From contig JAWQRN010000189.1 in NCBI GenBank assembly GCA_033557685.1, positions 1 to 34,799 of the forward strand: DNA of 34,799 bases, read 5' to 3'. The position numbers were made by a program, and so were the translations under genes. Shown one piece after another: positions 1 through 12,100 of the stretch (its first letter is position 1; each line of letters opens with the position of its first letter). The notes beneath the pieces were generated by a model. That model was not told the origin of the DNA. It did not search any database and worked only from the letters and a program-made list of their open reading frames with translations. Origin of the DNA: Sperchopsis tessellata (lineage: Eukaryota; Arthropoda; Insecta; Coleoptera; Hydrophilidae).

Positions 1-334
1 TAAGGGATAGACACGTGTAGGAACCTGAGGTTTTTATGGAACATCATTGAGGTGTTAGTTTATTACAATAATGCACAGATGCGGCCAAATAACCTTTGCA
101 GATAACACAACTGTGTGACAACAATATTCCTCATACGCATCAAAAAGTCTTTCACAGTAAAATCATGTAGGTTATAATCGTAAAACAAAAGGTTTTGCGT
201 TATTAAAAAAATACCTATTAATGTACATTCAACAGAATAGAACATGAACAAACAGTTGAAATTTCATATTATGTCGAGATAGTATATCTCTATGGCTTGT
301 GATGTCATAAACTCACTTAAACTCACAGCACCCC

Positions 335-1025
335 AATATACGTTTTACGATGGAGATTGAGTCACCATCCTTTCTTATATTATTGAAACGTAGATCAGAT
401 GGTAAGCTCACCCATACCAATAGGTACTTGCATGCATTGTCACATCGTCATCCCTATCAAAAATGTGAATAACTGTTTTGTACAGCGAACTTTCAAGTTC
501 TGTGACGCAACTCTACTTTCCCGGGAGTTGCGTATAGTCACCGATGCGCTGTTATCTAATGGGTATAATTTGTGAGATATCAAACGGTCAATAAGACGTT
601 TCAGGAATCCACCCAACGCTGTAAGAAATATGCCTGAGGTGAGAACAACATATTATAAACCATTCGTCAAGGATTCGACGAACAAAATTGCCCGCTTACT
701 AAGAAAATTGATATAAAAATAGTATTTTCACCAATACGAAAAATTCTCCCTTCTTCAAAAGATGTCATCCCGTTTCAAAGCGAATGGGTTTATCAGATCC
801 CTTGGTCTTTTGGTAAGGTCTACAACGGAGAAACTTTAAAAGAACACGAACGCTGTACTCGTCTTGGTCATATTATTTATTCAGCCGTGTCGGGAGCCTT
901 CTTATTTTCTCAGAAAATTCCGAGAACCATTGCGGTTTATAATCGCCCCAACAATATCAATAGGGACAATAGTTTTCAACTATCCATTGCTTGGAGGATT
1001 CCCCTCTCTCATTTCTCTCCTCCTG
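335..1025 (+). mobile_element. Penelope-like element remnant (RT C-terminus plus GIY-YIG endonuclease)
   Basis: Seen: conceptual translation, with several frameshifts and stops, gives TMEIESPSF-like and THTNRYLHALSHRHPYQKCE-like peptides at about 350-470. These match the segment after the RT palm in Penelope-like elements. Next come KPFVKDSTNKIARLLRK at about 655-705, VYQIPWSFGKVYNGET and KEHERCTRL at about 785-865, and RPNNINRDNSFQLS at about 940-985. Known: Penelope-like elements carry an RT followed by a GIY-YIG endonuclease with a KIPC-CG-VYIGET block, a KEH block and a late NRD motif. Here the Cys pair and the I of GIY are changed (W, S, N), so the nuclease is dead. The coding remnant ends about where the next element begins. 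Assignment rests on motif order read by eye; the exact 5' limit is uncertain. Confidence 0.72.
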
Positions 1026-1029
1026 CACT

Positions 1030-1309
1030 CGGTACCAGCCGTCCGACAAGTCTTGACAGCCAACATTGAAAAAGATATCACCAATTTGGATCCAGATGAT
1101 TTGCAAGCAACAATTCAAAATGTCGTAAAACGAGCACAAATATGCATCAACTCAGGAGGTAGTCATTTGACCGATATCATTTTCTTAACTTAATGTCATC
1201 AATTTTACACCTTCAAATAAACTTTCCGTGAAAACAGAGCCTATTTATTTTTTATTTCTAACAAAATGGCAGCCAATTCACATTATGACATTACTTTTTC
1301 CCTACCTTG
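1030..1309 (+). mobile_element. 3' end of a Tc1/mariner-like element (same family as 29541-30392)
   Basis: Seen: the last 47 codons of a transposase end in KRAQICINSGGSHLTDIIF (about 1050-1192). They are followed by an A/T-rich 3' UTR and a terminal repeat ending at 1309 with flanking TA. The reverse complement of the terminus (CAAGGTAGGGAAAAAGTAAT...) matches both ends of the element at 29541-30392, and the neighbouring sequence (ggcagccaattcacattatg) is also shared. The 5' part, including the helix-turn-helix and catalytic domain, is missing; sequence left of about 1030 belongs to the Penelope-like remnant. Family inferred from TA flank, terminal repeats and C-terminal transposase similarity. 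Confidence 0.75.
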
Positions 1310-1311
1310 TA

Positions 1312-4300
1312 CAATGGTATATCTGAAACTGACAGTTGCTTCGCTCATAGTTTTTCTAAAAAAATGTCTTATATTTATTTTAAATAGACCACCATTCGAC
1401 AAAGACTTCGTATTCACTAGTTCCCATATGACATAAAGTTACTGAATTTTCATTTAACTCACTTCCACTTTTACTACTCATTTACTAGTTTTTAAGAACT
1501 ATATCTTTTAAATGTATTCAATTTATATCTCTTTATATTCGTAACTCATTAACAAAATACGTTCTTATTATAGGAAAGTGTGGAAACCATATAAAGGCTC
1601 TGAACAGTATCGATGTTTTATGCACTGTTGCGAGGTTCATTTTCAAAGCGAACAATGTTATTTTAACGAACGAACTCAACACTCTCAATTATCATTCTTT
1701 ATTTGCCTCCAAACATTACTTATTTTACTAATTTTCTTGTATCCCAATCTTCTTTCTCGTTAAACATTTTTTCCTAGAGCTGAGTTTCTGGAGTGTTCTT
1801 CCCAAAAGACGACAATCACACAGATTTTTCCCTAATCACACAAAACCGATCACTTCTGGGCCTCCGACGCTAGACCCCTAGCTTATTAGCTTCATTGTTA
1901 ACCATGACAGTCTATATGAGATTCTATGAAGCCTAATTTTAATCATCTGTTATCTAATATGTACAAACTCTCTTGGCAATAAAAACAAAAACTTTTAAAT
2001 TACTACATTTAAAGATAAAGAAAGTGTTATTTACTTATTTCGTTATTTCTGTCATGTTTCGTTAAACTTTACATATTTGTTAAAACGACACAAATGATAC
2101 GTATCCCAAAAATAATATTAGTGAACCTGTTAAATAATATTAAATAATTTAAATTACGTAATATATTTATTTATAACAGATCAAATACGTAATGAATCAG
2201 ATTAAGGCGTGGATCTTTTCAATTTCCGCCGACTCGTCCCAAATTTGGTAATCTAACGATATTAGATTCTCGTTACCTCATCATATCTTAAAATAAATAA
2301 TTGTATATTAAAATAAATAAAACCACACGAAGTAACTGGTGTAAATAATTTATTTTTGATAGTACAACATGCCTAATAGGAATATATACACATTGAGTAT
2401 TAATTTATATATTGTCGAATTTTGATTTTTCTGCGCCGATCGAAAGACTCTTCTTGACCCAATTTGGTGGAATGCGAGACACGTTTCGATTTTTCGGGAA
2501 GAACATCCTCACCCCCGGCGCAGTCGCACAGTTGATTCAAAAAGATTTTACAAAAATATTTTTTTTTTATAATTCATTAATCTATAATTATATAATACAA
2601 TAAATATTTAAAATAAACAACAACATATCAACAACAGACTTTTTGATTTCAACAAAAGTTAAAATAAATACAATTTAATTTTTTTTGTATATTTTTTGTG
2701 AACAGTTTTTATTTTTGGAGAGAGAAGCTTAACACTAGTTAAAATAAAAGAGTGTTTGTGTTTTTATTTACTATATATCTATATGGTCACAAAAATAGTG
2801 TAAATATGAACACGCCTTTGGTATAGGTGTTTTATTTGTTTATATTTTCCATAAGTGCTGATTGTTTTCTTTGTTAAGAATGTTTGTGTAGTCTTTTTTA
2901 ACAACAATCTAATTGTACAGCGTGTGTTATGATGTATGATGGAAAAATAGTTATAAAAATACAGTCACCGCGTTTGTGCTTTTATCTTAAAAATGTTGGG
3001 TGGTTTCTTCGATTTTGATGGTATTTGTTGATATTCTTCTCGCAATTAATAGACGGCAGCTATTTAAAAAATACAAAATTATAAATATTTAATTAGATAT
3101 TTATGAACAGTGGCTCACAAACTTTAACACCATGAACTATGCGAAATATAACCAAACACAATTCGATAAAATGTTTTTTACTTCACCAAGGCAATTATTG
3201 AAATTAATTTAATTTTTTAAAAGTTATTTCATTTTTACGTATCATATTTACAATATAATTACGTTAAGATAATTCAATTGAAATATAAGTTTATTGTACT
3301 TGTAATATTCGTTTCACAGATCAAAGTTTGGGCACCTCTGTAAAATTTCAAAGAGATCTCTTTTCTACAAAAAATCTCTATCACTATTGAAAAATTTGGT
3401 TATATTTTCTAAAATTTAGCGATTTTGTTTTGTACATGCTTGACATGCAAATTATTACTACCTTTCAAAGTTATACTGGATTTGCAAAAGTATGGAATAT
3501 ATTTTACACCAGTGAAGCGATTTAAATAATTTTGTATACAGTGAATGCTTAAAATATACGGTATATAACCAGTTTATTAGCAATTTCTCTTAACTTCCGG
3601 TTTAGACGAAAATTATTCCCACTTTCTTATTTTATACAAAACATCTTATATATGTTTTCCTTTATAAAATCTCTGCTTTACGAACTCAGCAGACATATAG
3701 TTTGATACATTTAATTTTCAAAACCAAATAAAATAAAAACATCATATAGATAATAGTATTTTTATATAAAAACACATGAAATTTAAATAGAACCAAATTT
3801 CTGTATATTGGTTCTACCAAACGTTTGGCCGTTTTTGTATTTTAAATATCACCAAAGAAACAAAAATAATTGTTTAAAGTCCGGAGAGGGAGCAGGCCAT
3901 TCAATAAAACATATTTTTGAAACAAACTATTATCAAGTAATTTATCTATTTCTTCAAGAGCCAGAATAATTTTCCAAAGATTCTAAATACTTTAAAATTT
4001 CTGGTAGTGTTAAGTATGCGCTTCCTGAAATCAACGAAGATTTTTTCTCAACCAATGTCGATTGTTATGATAAGAGACTATGTCATTTAAACAGACATAT
4101 ACCTCGTTTAATAATAGCACATTATTTTGATAACAAAATTTTAATTATTGTTGCAGACTTCCCAACTCTCTAATAATTCTTGGACCAATGGAAGCTTATA
4201 TGGCCAATTTATTTTCAATTTATGTATTCGTCCTACTAAGTGATGACTCAATTTATTGAAGCCAAATTTAAAATTGAAAATATTGGATGTTCTTCTAACT

Positions 4301-5332
4301 TACTTGCAAAATTATGGCGTCATAAATTGTAGCCCATAGAAGTCCAATTTTAAGTATATTTCGAACAGTGCCATTCAACTCAACAATATTTCTATTTAAA
4401 TTAATATCGATGTTCTTATCAGGATTAACGCTATCAAACCGAATATTATTGTTTCATTTAATATAAGAAAGTTGGAGTAATTTCCGACTATAACAAAAGT
4501 TAACACTGTACAAAAGTGCTTTTAAATCGCTCAATCGATATAAAATATATTCATTGTGTTGCATACATTTGCCCAATCCTGTATAAGGAAATCTATTCTA
4601 TGGAACATTCCTAATATATAACGCATTCATTCTTAAATTTTCTCTATTATTATTAAGATTTTGTCCAAAAATATATTTAGGAAGATACACCTTAGCAACA
4701 ATTTTACTAATTGGGACATGTATAATAATATGTTTCTACTACAAGAATGAACATGCTGTATATTAATTTGAAAATTTAGTAAACGAAAACTTATAAAAAA
4801 AGTTGTTCCTTCTTTAGGTACACAGAAGAAAAGAGTTCTCTTGAATTTGGTTAGTGTTAAAATGAAAAAGCGCACACAATTGTTAAAAGGAGAGGCCAAT
4901 AGAAAAAAAGTTTTTCATATAAAAAATAGGGACAGCTAAAATATAAAACGTAACAAAAACAACACCAATCTATGAAGAATAGTACTATACACAACAGATT
5001 TTTGGGGTTGGGGTGGGGTTTCTTAGGGTACATAGCTTTGGGCTTGGTAAATTTTCTCAATGAACCGTTTGTTTGAAAAAAGTGACCTAATACTTACTAA
5101 AGGATTTCAAAATTATAAGATTTTGGTTAAGCGGTAAAAATTCCACTAAAAGTTTTGTTGACTAGTTGTCAAAATGTTTAATGTTGGTACTATAAAAAAC
5201 GTTTCGTCAAAAAATCGTGGCTGTCCTTTGCTAAAAAAAAATATGTGTGAAATGGCTAATGTCGGCGGTTTAATAATGACTTAGAGAGCTTTCAAAGGAA
5301 ATATCCAAAGACTATTCTCGTACTTGATTATG
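1312..5332. other. Non-coding AT-rich stretch, no supportable gene
   Basis: About 4 kb with only short chance ORFs. Two items stand out. At 2415-2530 there is a GC-richer island in very AT-rich surroundings; it is unidentified. At about 3830-3895 on the minus strand a peptide WPAPSPDF followed by LFLW resembles the WPARSPD/DFFLWG block of mariner-like transposases, but nothing convincing surrounds it. If Mf has a further 3' exon after exon 4 it could lie here, but I found no open phase-1 acceptor exon. Confidence 0.5.
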
Positions 5333-5338
5333 TTTATT
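5333..5338 (-). promoter_or_regulatory. Mf: Candidate poly(A) signal for the long Myofilin transcript
   Basis: AATAAA on the minus strand, about 490 nt past the exon 4 stop codon. It is the first canonical hexamer I noticed downstream. In such AT-rich DNA the hexamer occurs often by chance, so this is only a candidate. Confidence 0.25.
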
Positions 5339-5824
5339 CAATTTCGGCTTTTGTACTAATTTTTCATTCATAAGATCTTTGTATGTAGATACATTTTTAC
5401 ATTTCATCAAACCAATTATCTTTTAACGATGTTGTCCTGAAGATGATAGAAATCCCTCGAAATGCTCAATAATGATTATATCAGTACAACAAATGTTTCT
5501 TAGAACAATTTATCATTTTAGTAAGGTAAGAAACACCCTTCGTTTTCAAAGCCATATTCAATATACACATCGTCTACTCCCAGGGTATTCATAAAAATCG
5601 AATCCACTCACAAAATCGAAGAGAGCTTCTTTACTGATAATTATCATCTTCATCTTAAAATGGGCATACAAATTTAAATGCAATTAATTAATTATTTAAT
5701 TAAAAACCATAGTCTTTAGAAATCACCTATGGGAACATCTCTATTTGATATGATCACAGCAACATGTATATGATGGTGGTTAATGGTTACATGACCGAAA
5801 CGTGAATGCCACATCGCGCGGTGT

Positions 5825-6145
5825 TCAGTGGCATGCGTGTACTGCGGGGGACTTACCGAACGGCCTGATGGGGTGCTTGTCCCACAGGTAAGTCCTCTTG
5901 ACGGGGGAAAGGTAGGAATCGCGGAGGTAGAATGGGTAATATGGTCTACGGTAGGAACTGTATGGTCTGAGATATGGGATGTCCCACCACCAAGGATCGC
6001 GAGCGATGCTCGAAATTGGTAGGTAAGGAGATGGGTTCAACAGTCTCTCCCAGAGCTTACTTGGACGAAGCCCGCCACGTGTGTAGATGGGCTGGCCGGC
6101 GTAGTTGAAGGCTACTTCTGATGGACGTGGACCCCATTCACCGGC
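5825..6145 (-). CDS. Mf: Myofilin exon 4, long-form 3' coding exon
   Basis: Acceptor: ttttatag ends at 6146 and the exon opens GCC GGT GAA TGG (AGEWG) in phase 0, matching the phase left by exon 3. It encodes 106 residues, including AGQPIYTRGGLRPSKLWERL, RDPWWWDIPY and a run rich in Tyr/Arg/Pro (RPYSSYRRPYYPFYLRD), then VHACH and TGA at 5827-5825. Within it, TTCG|gtaagt places a strong donor after base 5857, nine codons before the stop, so the exon could also splice on in phase 1. GC content and codon use are clearly higher than in the flanks, which supports real coding sequence. The plus-strand ORF over this interval is an antisense shadow. Confidence 0.88.
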   Translation of the reverse strand, partial: AGEWGPRPSEVAFNYAGQPIYTRGGLRPSKLWERLLNPSPYLPISSIARDPWWWDIPYLRPYSSYRRPYYPFYLRDSYLSPVKRTYLWDKHPIRPFGKSPAVHACH

Positions 6146-9100
6146 CTATAAAAGAAATAAAAATTATATTTTCAGAATACCTACTTATGATGTAAATATA
6201 ATACTTAATAATCAACCAAAATGTCATTGAGATCCTCAGATTGTATCTTTTGGGTGCACAGTAAAACCTGTCCAAAAACTATAAATTGCTTACAAAATTA
6301 ATTTTTTGGATCACATAATGGTCATATCATTAACACCTAAAACAAGATGGCTTTTTAGTTACATTAGTATCACGATCTTTACTTATATACAAAAATAGTA
6401 CGCTCTCAATGTTTAAAATAACTACCTCTGAGAGTTAACTATCGGTGATTCCAATGTTTTTCTTGAATGGAGATTCTTTCTTAATTTACATATACACGAC
6501 CATCAATAGAAAAACCTCGAGGAGGATATAACTTTGGTATTTTTTTGTTTTTGTTTTTTGGCTGTACCAACATTTACAAACTATTATCTTTATATGAAAA
6601 GATAACTTATCGACCCACCCATTGAACCACCTGTCGATCTAACCGAATTTCCTTATCTAGTTCAGTCTTTAAAACTTTGAAAGAATCATGCATTGATATA
6701 AATTCTCAACGTTTTGATTGTCTAAGCCTAAGCTACCATATTATATTGGTTTGGCCAAAAAGCAGTTGTGTTTTTTTCAATGTACATTAAAGGCGAATTT
6801 TTCATAGAAAACAAAAACTTTATTAAGAAATATATTGTCCATTTTGTTCGATTACTTTTTGCAATCTTACAGGCGACCTCATGATTCCGCGCTCAAAGAA
6901 GTTTCTATTTCTTCAGCAAAAAACAGTTCTAAGAACGATTTGATGTGCTCATCAGCAGTGAAGGTTTTACAATTCAAGGCGTTTTGCAAAACAAAACAAA
7001 TGGTAGTCTGATGGTGCCAAGTCAGACGAATATGGTTGATATAGTAACATAACCCATCCAAGATGCAACAATTCTTGACGAGTGACCAAACTTGTATGTT
7101 GTCTAGCTTTATAGCGGTGAAACCCAACACTTTTGCGATTCGCCAATTTAGGAGGCTTTTGTTTAAGTGGCATCATTTAATTTATCCAATTGATGACAGA
7201 TCACATCCAAATTAATGGTTTGGTTCCTTGGAAGCAGCTCAAAATACGCAATACCATCCCAGACTGACAGCATTACCTTCCTTTGGTGAATATCTGCTTT
7301 TGAAGTATTTTGGGCAGGTTCATCACGCTTTCTTCATGATCTTTTTCGTTTAATAATGGATCGTTTTCTTCACGATTAAAGAGAGAATCGCAGAAGATGA
7401 ATTTCCTTGAGTTCATGCGGTTTCCAAATATCGAGCTTTTAAATGTTGTTCAACTCTCGATTTCAATATGTTAAAATTCTCATCAATATTTCGTATTCTT
7501 CCTAAACGTGGTGCAGCTTTAGCATCAAAACATGACGAAAATGTTCCTTTTTATGTTCCATTTTGAAATTAACGTCAAAGAAACAATTTTAAAGACATCG
7601 TGCACGTTCTTTCTTTAAATAAGCTTGAACTCTCAGCTGTCTCTTTTTCTTCTTAATCTAGGATTAAATCCTATTATTTTCCAACTATTTGTTATTATGC
7701 CTCCTTTGATCCGGATGTCCAACTGTCTACCCATCTTTTAGGAGTGCGTCCGGTAGGTCGTTTTGGTTTTGATGTTTTCGCTATTTTTACCAGCCTGTCG
7801 TCCTCCATTCGCAGCACATGTTGCTTCCACTCGCGTCGTCTTGATCTTGTTCATTTTACAATATCGGTTTCTTCGCATTCTCTATCTTATATCTCGTATG
7901 CATCCAGCTATTGCTGATAAGTTAGCTATTTGGTTTTGGGTCTCGATATATAGATACCTGTTGCTAGATATTTCGATTCCTAGATAATTGAAGCGCATGA
8001 CTTACTCTGTTGGTTTGTCATCGAGCATTAGTTTGCATCTGATCGGGTCCTTTGCTGTCACCATCGATTTAGTTTTCTTTATGGAGATATGCATATTGAA
8101 TTGCGCTGCTGTTATGTTGAACTGGTTTAATAGCCACTGTAGGTCGTCCTCGTTGTCTGCGATTATTATTGCGTCATCCACATAACATAATATACTAATT
8201 TTTTCGTTGTTCATTCTGTACCCGCAGTTTATAGCTTTTATAGCCGTTATAATCTCGTCCATAATCGTGTTGGACAGTAAATGACTCATGCTTTCCCCTG
8301 GTCTGATACCGTCTGAGATAGGTATTTCCCCTGTGAGTGTTCGCTTTATCATACATCTTGTTTTGTTATCTGTGTTTAACGCTTTGATGATCTTTGTTAT
8401 CTTATAGTTGACTTCTCTGGTTTTCAGAATTTTCACGACGTCTGGTAGTTGTATTCTATGAAAGGCTTGTGTGAAATCTATGAAACATACAAAAGCTGGC
8501 TTGTTGTATTCTGTTGATTTTTCGATTACTTGTCGCAGAATAAATATTTCGACTATGATGGATCTGTTCTTCCTGAAGCCTTGTTGTTCTTCGGCTATTC
8601 CAATTTGGTCTGATATGTCATCTGCGAGGATCCTTGTGAAGAGTTTCATCATTGTGTTTAGTAAGCATATACCTCGGTAGTTGTTGGGGTCGTTCTTATC
8701 TCCTTTTTCGAACATATAGATGGTAATAATGGAAATTCTTTCCACCAGTTTCAGTCCTCCATACTTAATCATCTCATTGGTGATGTTGTCGGGACCTGGC
8801 GATTTTCGGCACTTTAGTTTCCTTCCGCTGTCAAATTACATAATAAATTTGTAGTTTAGAATGAAGTTAGTTGCATTTCAGACATGTATGTACATCTGTA
8901 CGAAATTACTTTTTGGTCAACCCGATAATATTGTATTAACTATATAAAGCATATAGTAGTATCCCACTTTTATGGTACCAGATATCTATAGCACACTGAA
9001 GAAAGTCATACTCATTAATTTGATTCTAAAGATATCGATTTATTAGCCAAAAAGTATAATAGTATAGTAACCCTTTTTTATTTTATTTGATCAGCACTAA

Positions 9101-12100
9101 CCACTTTAAGAAGTTTATTTATTTTAGTATGAACTCAAAAGACAATTATTCTGAGAAGTTATTGTTTAGTCCTTATAATATAAATTTAACACTAATTTAC
9201 TTGTTACAGTTGGATAGTTATAAAATAATCCAGAAAGTACGAAAAAGTTGTAGACACATGGTTACTCGTCTGAATTTACCCTTTATTTCATTTGAGAGGT
9301 ATTTTAAGATTTAAGACTGAATAGAGCTAGAGGAAAACTAATTACTTTTCGGTCATAGTGGAACCTTTGTATAAATTGATGAATACCATACAGAATTGGA
9401 TTTTATATATACATATATCAACATCTTGTTAGAACTGTACAAGTGATTTGTTTAAGTCACGGTGTTGACTAGATTGACTAGGACTGTGATCTGCAAATTC
9501 ATCTAGTACCAATCAGTAAACATTTTCTATGATATAATTGTAAAATTTTATTCTAAAATGTATCGGATTGTATTATTTCTTCATGTATTTTTTTACTATA
9601 TAAGGTAGAGTACTAATCTAAGAGCCAAAAATTTAACTCATATACCCAAGGGTGACAAACATAAACCATACAGCAAGTGGTGGTACCTAAGGTCAAACAA
9701 TGTACTTAAGTCAAACAAAAATATGTGATTTGGTCTTGTCAACCAAACGTTAAAAAATATAAACAAGAGTTTGCTCTTACCTTGGTTGGTGTTGGCGAGT
9801 GGAGGCGGCTGGATGGGAACAAAGAAGGATAAAGTTTATCCAAAGAGTTCATGCGATCCAGCCAGTCGAGCCATGAGCGGTGTGGGTCGTACTCAACTGG
9901 AGGTGCGGGCCTCTTGCTGTGGACCAAGTATAGTGGGTAACGACTGAAGGGATAGGAAGTGTTCCAGATGCTGCCGAAACGTTCTGGATCTCTCTTGGCA
10001 ACGCGTTCCAAATGTTCACGCCATGCTGCATCTGCATCGTAGGGCCTTGCCTTATTGCCTACATGGTACACTAAAAAATACCCACAACTGTTGTCAAAGG
10101 TCTGTAGTTATGAAATATTATATTTATAGGAGGTTTAGATGATTTATTTTGGTCAGATAAGCAACAAAGCTTGATATAAGAGGTATTTGTTTACATTCTC
10201 AAAAATCTTTGGGAGTTGTTCCAAAATAAAATATATTCATTGTTCTAGGAAGGTAACGCTTCAATCAACTGTAACATCGTTACCATGATTTTGGGGCAAA
10301 CCCAAATGCATTTTAAATGATATATTACGTCTTTAGAATTTGAAAAAACATATCCAATTTAATGTCTTAAAATTTGGGTGCTCTAAATCTGTTTGTTGCA
10401 AGTTTTGTCGAAGCATGGATTGTTTTAACAATACCAATATTTTTTTGCGGAGATCTAAGAGAAAATTAATAGTAACATTATCAATTCCCCCATTTTCAGT
10501 TCTTTAAGATACTATTGTCTCTAAGTCAATATTATTAAAATTTCAGTGCTACAATCGATAGTTGTAATAAAATTATTTATATCAAGGGTGCCCAAAATAA
10601 TATTGTCAGGCATGGACATATTTGTTATCTTACTAGCAGATGGGAAACATTTTCAGAATTTTAAGGTAATGTCACATATTGGATTATATTTTCTCTATCT
10701 TCATATGTTTAGAGTTATTGGTAAAAATTCAATCGCTTATATATTTTTTATTTTAGATTTAACTTAGGATGATATGGATAATTTGGTAAGTAAAAAAAAC
10801 GATAGAAGCAATCGAATTCGGACAGTGAAACTACAGTATTACTTTATTTAGTTCCATGATTATTACAGGAAAATTCGTTTAGTTCATTCTTTTAATCATC
10901 AGTTTGTTTTATTTAGTGTTTTATCTGTTTTCATCTGACTGCGACAATACGGCAACTTGAAAATGTAACAGAGATACTAAAGTATTCTGTACAGTTTACA
11001 GGAGTAATAAATACCATCTACGTATATAAATCTAAAATATTCCAAGGACTTCCACCAGGTGGTAAAGACAGACGTAAAGTATTTTGTAAATGGTGCTTTG
11101 GAGAATACGGAAATGATAATAACTTTTCAAATAAAATTATATGGTTGGATGAAAAAGAGTTTATTGCCAATGGGCTATTAAATCAGTATAATGCGCATTT
11201 ATAGTCAACAGAAAATTTATAGAGAATAAAAGAATCTAGGCATCAAACTCGATTTGACTTTAACATTAGGTGAGGCATAGTACGGTAACTAAGGCCAAAA
11301 ATATTCGAAGTTTCGAATTTCGAAAAATATCTCCAGCTTTTAAATTTAGAAAACTTTCTCGAAGAAGAGCCTTTAAAGAAAATCTAAGATTGCTGGTTTC
11401 ATCAAGATGGAACGCCAGCGCAAAATGTATTAATAACTCAACACTGTTTAAAAACACAGACGAATTGGGTCAAATAGGCCTACGAGAAGGCCAGCTAGAT
11501 ATCAAGATCTAACTCCTGTGGATTATTTCCTGGGTGGTTCAATTAATAATAAAGTATCGCCAGAGTTATAACAATATTGAACATTTTTGGTAGTCAGTAC
11601 TGAAAGCATTTCGACGTATACCCCCTGACATATTATATAATGCAATAAAATCAACTGTTCAGCGTTACTCTTAGTGCTTAGAAAATAATGTTTATTTGAA
11701 AAAATTTTGTGATAAAAATATTTTAATTTTATAAATTTAATCAATATGATATCATATGGCCTAGCGTATTAAACCAATCAGTAGTTTTAATTTATTTATA
11801 ATATAATAACGTTACATTAAATTGTCAATTGCCTAGCGTATTAAACCAATCAGTATTTTTTATTTATAATATAATAACGTTACATTAAATTGCCAATTTC
11901 AAAAATTAAATCACATTTATTTGGTGCAAAATTAAGATTGTCACATTTATAATAAATTATTATTTTCTTGATTTTATTTCAGAAAAATGTAATAAAATTA
12001 GAATTAGTTCCTTAGTTTGAAATTTGCGTCCTAGTCAATATATTATATACAGAAATCAAAGATGCATCGAAAAATTTAGGAACAAGCTGAAATTACAGTA

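Larger units (their letters stand above)
6746..8925 (-). mobile_element. Mariner element, degraded, interrupted by a LINE insertion
   Basis: Seen: terminal inverted repeats at 6746-6768 (TTGGTTTGGCCAAAAAG) and, inverted, at about 8903-8925 (TCGGGTTGACCAAAAAG), each flanked by TA. Minus-strand translation gives mariner blocks: FHRYKARQHTSLVTRQELL, GWVMLLYQPYSSDLAPSDYH and NCKTFTADEHIKSFLELFF (about 7110-6880). The second catalytic Asp region has FHRYKAR where mariners have FHQDNARPH, so the site is lost; SDLAPSDYH keeps its third-Asp context. Without the LINE the element is about 990 bp, shorter than a typical 1.3-kb mariner, so it is also internally deleted. A sister copy is at 20106. It sits in Mf intron 3. 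Confidence 0.85.

Noticed and set aside
3825..3895. Minus-strand WPAPSPDF...LFLW resembling the third-Asp block of a mariner-like transposase
   Set aside because: Only a short match; flanking translations give no further transposase blocks, so I did not call an element.
4633..5060. Overlapping minus-strand ORFs of 88 and 67 codons
   Set aside because: AT-driven hydrophobic/Phe-rich content, no family motif and no splice context fitting Mf phase 1.
5880..5900. Plus-strand cacag|gtaagt donor look-alike inside Mf exon 4
   Set aside because: It is on the antisense strand of a well-supported coding exon.
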